Assembly (NCBI GenBank): GCA_030616025.1
Contig: JAUWYD010000027.1
Span: forward strand, 1 to 9,468
Source of the DNA: Chloroflexota bacterium
Lineage (GTDB): Bacteria; Chloroflexota; Anaerolineae; UBA7937; B3-Chlor
Direction of reading: 5' to 3'
Length of the DNA stretch: 9,468 bases
The translations under genes were made by a program, and so were the position numbers. Positions 6,073 through 9,468 of this stretch are shown here, one piece after another. Below the pieces are notes generated by a model, which was given only the letters and a program-made list of their open reading frames with translations, was not told the DNA's origin and did not search any database. Numbering within the stretch: the first letter of the stretch is position 1; the number at the start of each line of letters is the position of its first letter.

Positions 6073-6611
6073 GGAAGCTGGCCGAGGAGATCGCAGCCTA
6101 TGCCCCCGGCTACGACGAGGGCGACAGCTGCGAGCTGCTCATCGAGACCCAAAGCCCCGCCACCGCGGAGATGCTGGCCAAGATACGCGATGGGGTCAAG
6201 GGCACCGGGGTCGAGCTCCTGGAACTACGGCAGGACCCGGAGGGCGTCCACGTCAAGGTTCGTGTAGGTGTCCTGCCCCTCCTCATGATTGCAGTGATTT
6301 CCCTCGGCGCCCTCATTCCTGTTGGCGTGATCGGCTGGAAGCTTTTCCGCTGGACGCCGGAGCAGATGACCAGGTTCTTGCTCCCCTTCGCCCTGATAGT
6401 CGTGGGCGCGGCCGCGGTGATCGTAAGGCCTCGGCCGGTGACCTTCGTTTTTGGAGCTGGCATGGTGGGCGGCGGCGCTTACCTGGCGATGAGGAAAGCG
6501 CCGGTACCCCCTGAGGTAAGAGCGAGCATTATTGACTTCACCTGGGAGCGGCCCGTCTCTCCAGCCGCCCCAATGGCCACTTCAGCAAAATATGCTATGG
6601 CAGGGAGGTAG
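6033..6611 (+). CDS. Membrane protein with three predicted transmembrane helices
   Basis: A protein of 192 residues. It starts 40 bases inside the previous gene behind a weak AAAGGG, so translation is probably coupled. Residues 1-78 are soluble, with an alpha/beta pattern ending in GVHVKVRVG. Residues 79-104, 113-131 and 136-152 are hydrophobic, the last two separated by a short RPRP turn. The C-terminal 40 residues are soluble. No family recognised. A viral membrane protein, holin-like protein or internal-membrane component would all fit, and the sequence does not decide between them. Confidence 0.8.
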   Translation: MAGNVLEPSDQAIRKLAEEIAAYAPGYDEGDSCELLIETQSPATAEMLAKIRDGVKGTGVELLELRQDPEGVHVKVRVGVLPLLMIAVISLGALIPVGVIGWKLFRWTPEQMTRFLLPFALIVVGAAAVIVRPRPVTFVFGAGMVGGGAYLAMRKAPVPPEVRASIIDFTWERPVSPAAPMATSAKYAMAGR

Positions 6612-6613
6612 AG

Positions 6614-7078
6614 ATGAGAAACAGGGTTGTGACCCAGGGGGATATCTTCGGGGGAGCGCATGTTTTGGACATGGTGCAGGCGGTGCTTTCCCCGGACGCA
6701 GAACTCGCCAGATGGGACAGGCTCGCCTTCATCGGGACTGAAGAGGCCGAAGCCCTCTCCGGCAGCATCGTCAAGGTGGAGTATGTAAACCCGGCCGGGG
6801 CGTGGACGGAGTGGGTGGAATCGGTGACCGTGCAAATCGGCTTCAGGGTGGGCATGAGGTGCACGGTCAGAAATGATATGAGCGTAAGGGCCGGCCTTGC
6901 CGTGGACTTCTACTATGCCGATCCCGATGACTGGGCGGCAGGCAGGTACACACGCGTAACCAAAGGCGCCATTGTGCCCGTGGACGCGGGCCGAACCCTC
7001 AGGAGCAGCGAACACAACTTTACCATCGACAAGGTTGGGAACTACAACGTGGTCTTCGTGCTCAGAGGGCAATACTGA
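6614..7078 (+). CDS. Small beta-rich protein, paralogue of the next gene
   Basis: A protein of 154 residues with GGGAGGT just upstream of its ATG. It has no membrane segment. After a helical start (1-28) it alternates in a beta-strand pattern, suggesting an Ig-like or jelly-roll sandwich. ELARWDRLAFIG (30-41) closely matches EIARWEEVAFEG in the next protein, and TVRND (84-88) matches TVKND there. Both also carry a similar final strand (NYNVVFVL here, TYDVWLMV there). It has an insertion of about 28 residues between the first two matches. A structural or adhesive role is likely by fold but unproven. Confidence 0.8.
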   Translation: MRNRVVTQGDIFGGAHVLDMVQAVLSPDAELARWDRLAFIGTEEAEALSGSIVKVEYVNPAGAWTEWVESVTVQIGFRVGMRCTVRNDMSVRAGLAVDFYYADPDDWAAGRYTRVTKGAIVPVDAGRTLRSSEHNFTIDKVGNYNVVFVLRGQY

Positions 7079-7458
7079 TGGCGCAGGAGATCGCCCGCTG
7101 GGAAGAAGTGGCCTTCGAGGGAGTCGGCGCTTTCCGGGGGGAGACGGTCAACCTCATCCCCACGGTCAAGAACGACACCGACCAGGAGATCACGTTCCTG
7201 GTGGCCGTGCTCCTCGGTATAAAGGGCGTTTTCTGGGGCACGGAGCCCACGATGGGAGTCCTCTCCTATCCTGGAGGGGAGGACGCTGCGGCCACAGGGG
7301 AGTTCACCTTCGCGCCGGGGGAGGAAAAGAAATGCCCCCTGGGGCTGACGATCCCGGAGGAAGCGCCGCGGAAGACCTATGATGTCTGGCTCATGGTCTT
7401 TCACGGTGACACCAGGGTGGCGGAGCGAGTCTTTAACGATAAGTTTACAGTGGCCTGA
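7078..7458 (+). CDS. Small Ig-like beta-sandwich protein, paralogue of the previous gene
   Basis: A protein of 126 residues whose ATG overlaps the previous TGA by one base (TGATG), a sign of coupled translation. The pattern is that of a compact beta sandwich: VNLIPTVKND, EITFLVAVLL, GEFTFAPGEEKKCPL, then TYDVWLMVF and a closing strand. Residues 4-15 and 29-33 match the preceding protein. The arrangement of hydrophobic strands with a Gly-Glu-rich hairpin resembles bacterial adhesion or CARDB-type domains, without a firm assignment. It is the last gene before the promoter and terminator region. Confidence 0.8.
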   Translation: MAQEIARWEEVAFEGVGAFRGETVNLIPTVKNDTDQEITFLVAVLLGIKGVFWGTEPTMGVLSYPGGEDAAATGEFTFAPGEEKKCPLGLTIPEEAPRKTYDVWLMVFHGDTRVAERVFNDKFTVA

Positions 7459-7469
7459 ACTGGGGGGCC

Positions 7470-7499
7470 TTGACAAGCGCCCCACATAAGCCATAGAAT
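7470..7499 (+). promoter_or_regulatory. Strong sigma-70-type promoter ahead of the right operon
   Basis: TTGACA (7470-7475) is followed by an 18-base spacer and TAGAAT (7494-7499), five of six consensus bases. The start point would be near 7506, which is the first base of the terminator hairpin. It is the best plus-strand promoter in the window and lies in the only sizeable plus-strand gap between genes. Confidence 0.7.
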
Positions 7500-7505
7500 T
7501 CGCGT

Positions 7506-7555
7506 AGGGCGGCTGACAGGCTGAAAAAGTCTTGGGTCAGCCGCCCTTCTTTTTT
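7506..7555 (+). terminator. Intrinsic terminator with 12-base-pair stem
   Basis: AGGGCGGCTGAC (7506-7517) pairs perfectly with GTCAGCCGCCCT (7536-7547) around an 18-base loop, and TCTTTTTT follows. It lies 48 bases after the last stop of the middle operon and would end it. It also sits exactly at the predicted start of the promoter just upstream. Confidence 0.88.
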
Positions 7556-7570
7556 GCCTGTCACCGCCAC

Positions 7571-7620
7571 GAAACGGCCAGGCCCCTGAACGGGGAGTCA
7601 ACCTGGCCGTTTCTTCCTTT
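7571..7620 (+). terminator. Second hairpin with T-rich tail, possible tandem terminator or leader structure
   Basis: GAAACGGCCAGG (7571-7582) pairs perfectly with CCTGGCCGTTTC (7602-7613). Inside the loop CCCC (7583-7586) can pair with GGGG (7592-7595). The tail TTCCTTT is T-rich but interrupted by C, so termination would be weaker than at the first hairpin. GGCCCCTGAA (7581-7590) can instead pair with TTCAGGGGCC (7620-7629), which would compete with the first fold. Confidence 0.65.
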
Positions 7621-7656
7621 TCAGGGGCCAGCCGCATCTATCCTGAGGAGGTAGCC

Positions 7657-8136
7657 ATGGCAAGATTAGAGTTGGCCCGCGTGGGCGAGCTGGTCATGCC
7701 CGAGGGCATCGTCCTGGGGGCGGTGGCCACCGGCCACATCGTGTTCAGATCCCTGGACATGGCCTTCAACCTCCAGAAGCCCTTCCGGCGTGTGAGCGAC
7801 TGGGGGCACCTTATCGTCGAGGGAGGCAGCGCCTTCCTCTATGCCAAGCGCATCCAGCCTGAGATCGCCCGCACCGTCTTCATCGGCAACAGTATGCTGC
7901 TGGTGACCTCGCTGGCGGACCTCGTCTTCCAGCGGACAGCCGCCCCGAAGCTAAGGGCCATCGGCAAGGCCAAGGCCAGGCAGGAGATCGCCAAAGGCGC
8001 GGCTGGCGACACGGGGAAAGAAGCCGCGGCTGCGATCGCCGCCGCCGAAGAGGTTTTCCTTCTGGGAGACAGAGAGGTCGAGGTCCTTCCTGGGGATGGC
8101 GTCCCTCTCTACGTGGACGAAGAAATCGCTGCCTGA
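7657..8136 (+). CDS. Protein of unknown function with two hydrophobic segments
   Basis: A protein of 159 residues with GAGGAGGT six bases before its ATG, among the best ribosome binding sites here. Residues 15-35 and 72-92 are hydrophobic and may insert in membrane or pack in a shell. Residues 95-130 are Ala/Lys-rich and probably helical. The end is acidic (LYVDEEIAA). No family recognised. It is the first gene after the promoter/terminator leader and precedes two genes with similarly strong translation signals, so a virion or membrane-associated structural role is a reasonable inference. Confidence 0.8.
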   Translation: MARLELARVGELVMPEGIVLGAVATGHIVFRSLDMAFNLQKPFRRVSDWGHLIVEGGSAFLYAKRIQPEIARTVFIGNSMLLVTSLADLVFQRTAAPKLRAIGKAKARQEIAKGAAGDTGKEAAAAIAAAEEVFLLGDREVEVLPGDGVPLYVDEEIAA

Positions 8137-8203
8137 ACAGCTTTTGCGCGCATTGGAATAAGCAGAAGGCCAAGTTGCCAAAATTCTTAAGGAGAGGTGA
8201 ATC

Positions 8204-8956
8204 ATGGCAGCAGACATCTCCGTAGTCACACGGCTCCGGAACACCCCCATCGAGATGAAGGGGGTCGATGTCAACCCCGTCACCCGGCCAGAGGTCAAGC
8301 TCTACAAGGAAACCCACAAGTTGGCTCCCCTCGACAGTGAGGAGCTGGGGATCTTCAAGGCCCAGTTCGTCACCCTCCTAGCGGCTCCGGGCTCCGAGGA
8401 GCGCAGAATCATGCTCGACCGCGTCAACCAGTATGTGCTCGCGCTCCGGGCAATCAAGCGCGAGTTGAAGGATCCCAAGTTCAAGGGGCTCAACCCCGAG
8501 GACAGCGAGCTGGGCTTCGGGCACATCAGGCCGGTCTTCACCAAAGTCGGCGGCACGGTGAAGGACAACTGGAACATCACGCTCACCACCAGCTCCACCT
8601 ACCAGGCATGGCTGGGGGCCAGCCTCACCGCTGGCTACGAGATGGGCGAGAGCTTCGGCATGGTCATCAGCCACCTGAAGTCCCTGATAACGCCCTCGCC
8701 CTTCATGGCGGAGGTTGCGTTTTCGCTGGGTCGTACCGGCATCCTGATCCCGGTGGACGTCCGGGCGCTCAGGCTGGGCGACACGGTGAACGGCGTGGCC
8801 ATTGTGCCCTTGCCCACCATGATCCCGAAGCCGAAGACCACTCTCCTGGCGACGGCAAGGGCAGACGTGGCGGGCGACGATGAGGTTCAGCTCGGAGGCC
8901 TGGTGATCGGCCTCGGCAGGGCACTCAAGGCAACCACTACGTTCCCAACTACATAA
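8204..8956 (+). CDS. Unknown protein, candidate major virion protein
   Basis: A protein of 250 residues with GGAGAGGT upstream of its ATG. No signal peptide, membrane segment or cysteine is visible. Residues 40-85 are helical and charged. From about residue 95 the sequence turns beta-rich and Gly/Thr-rich (ITLTTSSTYQAWLGASLTAGYEMG within it), ending in a run of short hydrophobic strands and a Thr-rich tail. Size, lack of enzyme motifs, beta content, isolated position behind a strong promoter and good ribosome binding site fit an abundant structural protein. No capsid family was recognised, so this is inference from context; it could equally be an unrelated cargo protein. Confidence 0.78.
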   Translation: MAADISVVTRLRNTPIEMKGVDVNPVTRPEVKLYKETHKLAPLDSEELGIFKAQFVTLLAAPGSEERRIMLDRVNQYVLALRAIKRELKDPKFKGLNPEDSELGFGHIRPVFTKVGGTVKDNWNITLTTSSTYQAWLGASLTAGYEMGESFGMVISHLKSLITPSPFMAEVAFSLGRTGILIPVDVRALRLGDTVNGVAIVPLPTMIPKPKTTLLATARADVAGDDEVQLGGLVIGLGRALKATTTFPTT

Positions 8957-9003
8957 ACGCGACGGGCTAAGTCCCCGAATCCCAAAGAGAAAGGAGGCAT
9001 GGG

Positions 9004-9468
9004 ATGGAAACCGCCTTGCTCAAGCGGTCGCACGAGGACTATTTTCTGGAACAGGGGTGGCTCCTGGCCCTCGGCTTCTACGAGGGCTGGGCCTGCTTCA
9101 GAGTAAAGCACAAGGAATGGGCAAACCTGAGGCCCTATTCCCTGGGCGAAGTCACTGCGCTGTCGAACCTGAGCGCCTACAATGAAGTCATAGACTCCGA
9201 GGGCCGGCGCTACCTGGAGCCGCACACCGAGGGCCTGATCTACCATACCTTCTGGGGGGCAACCCCTACCAGGGCGCAGATCTATGTCCAGTACCCGCCC
9301 AGGCAAGATATCGGCAGCGTGCTCGCCCTTGAGCGGTCTGAAACCGGCCCTGTGGGCTTCATCGACGGCGACATCAGCCCCTTCAACGGCCCCTTCTCCC
9401 TGGACACCGAGATCTTCACCGTCAGGGAGAAATACCCGGCGTTCCAGGTCTACAACCCGCTGAACGAC
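9004..9468 (+). CDS. Aromatic-rich protein of unknown function, 3' end cut by the window edge
   Basis: The first 155 residues are present and the frame is open to the edge. ATG 9004 is chosen because GGAGG (8993-8997) lies six bases upstream; an out-of-frame ATG at 8999 is ignored. The sequence is rich in Trp, Tyr and Phe (YFLEQGWLLALGFYEGWACF within residues 13-32; IYHTFWGATPTRAQIYVQYP later) and looks beta-rich, with no signal peptide. No family recognised. Its place after the 250-residue protein and its spacing suggest co-expression, so a second virion or receptor-binding component is possible. Confidence 0.78.
   Translation, partial: METALLKRSHEDYFLEQGWLLALGFYEGWACFRVKHKEWANLRPYSLGEVTALSNLSAYNEVIDSEGRRYLEPHTEGLIYHTFWGATPTRAQIYVQYPPRQDIGSVLALERSETGPVGFIDGDISPFNGPFSLDTEIFTVREKYPAFQVYNPLND

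Noticed and set aside
6479..7072. Minus-strand frame of 197 codons
   Set aside because: It is antisense to the 154-residue gene, which has a good ribosome binding site and a paralogue next door.

Overview
The window looks like part of a bacterial virus or virus-derived element. It is GC-rich. Almost every gene has a purine-rich ribosome binding site of the AGGAGG type, and the promoter-like sites match bacterial sigma-70 consensus, so a bacterial rather than archaeal host is inferred. No integrase, terminase, portal, packaging ATPase, tail gene, rRNA or tRNA was recognised. The host phylum cannot be named from the sequence.

Left arm (1-2056, minus strand): one gene of at least 685 codons runs off the left edge. 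It carries a complete 360-residue intein with two LAGLIDADG endonuclease motifs. The host protein is unrecognised. The intein sits inside a cysteine cluster that becomes contiguous only after splicing.

Control region (2057-2467): two divergent promoter-like sites lie about 10 bases apart. They are followed by an array of at least seven near-palindromic elements, mostly 22-24 bases apart, which includes a 34-base direct repeat and a 20-base perfect palindrome. This looks like an operator, iteron or partition array.

Middle operon (2468-7458, plus strand): ten tightly packed or overlapping genes. In order they encode a helix-turn-helix protein, a coiled-coil protein with a C-terminal zinc ribbon, a small helical protein, a short methyltransferase-like protein, a small membrane-anchored protein, a membrane-anchored zinc-ribbon protein, a transglutaminase-like protein, a protein with three membrane segments, and two small beta-rich proteins that appear to be paralogues.

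Leader (7459-7656): a strong promoter-like site is followed at its predicted start point by a strong intrinsic terminator and then a second hairpin. This layout resembles a phage late promoter controlled by antitermination, or a very short RNA.

Right operon (7657-9468): three separated genes, each with a strong ribosome binding site. They encode a 159-residue protein with two hydrophobic segments, a 250-residue protein, and a protein that runs off the right edge. Position, separate regulation and strong translation signals make them candidates for virion proteins, but no capsid family was recognised.
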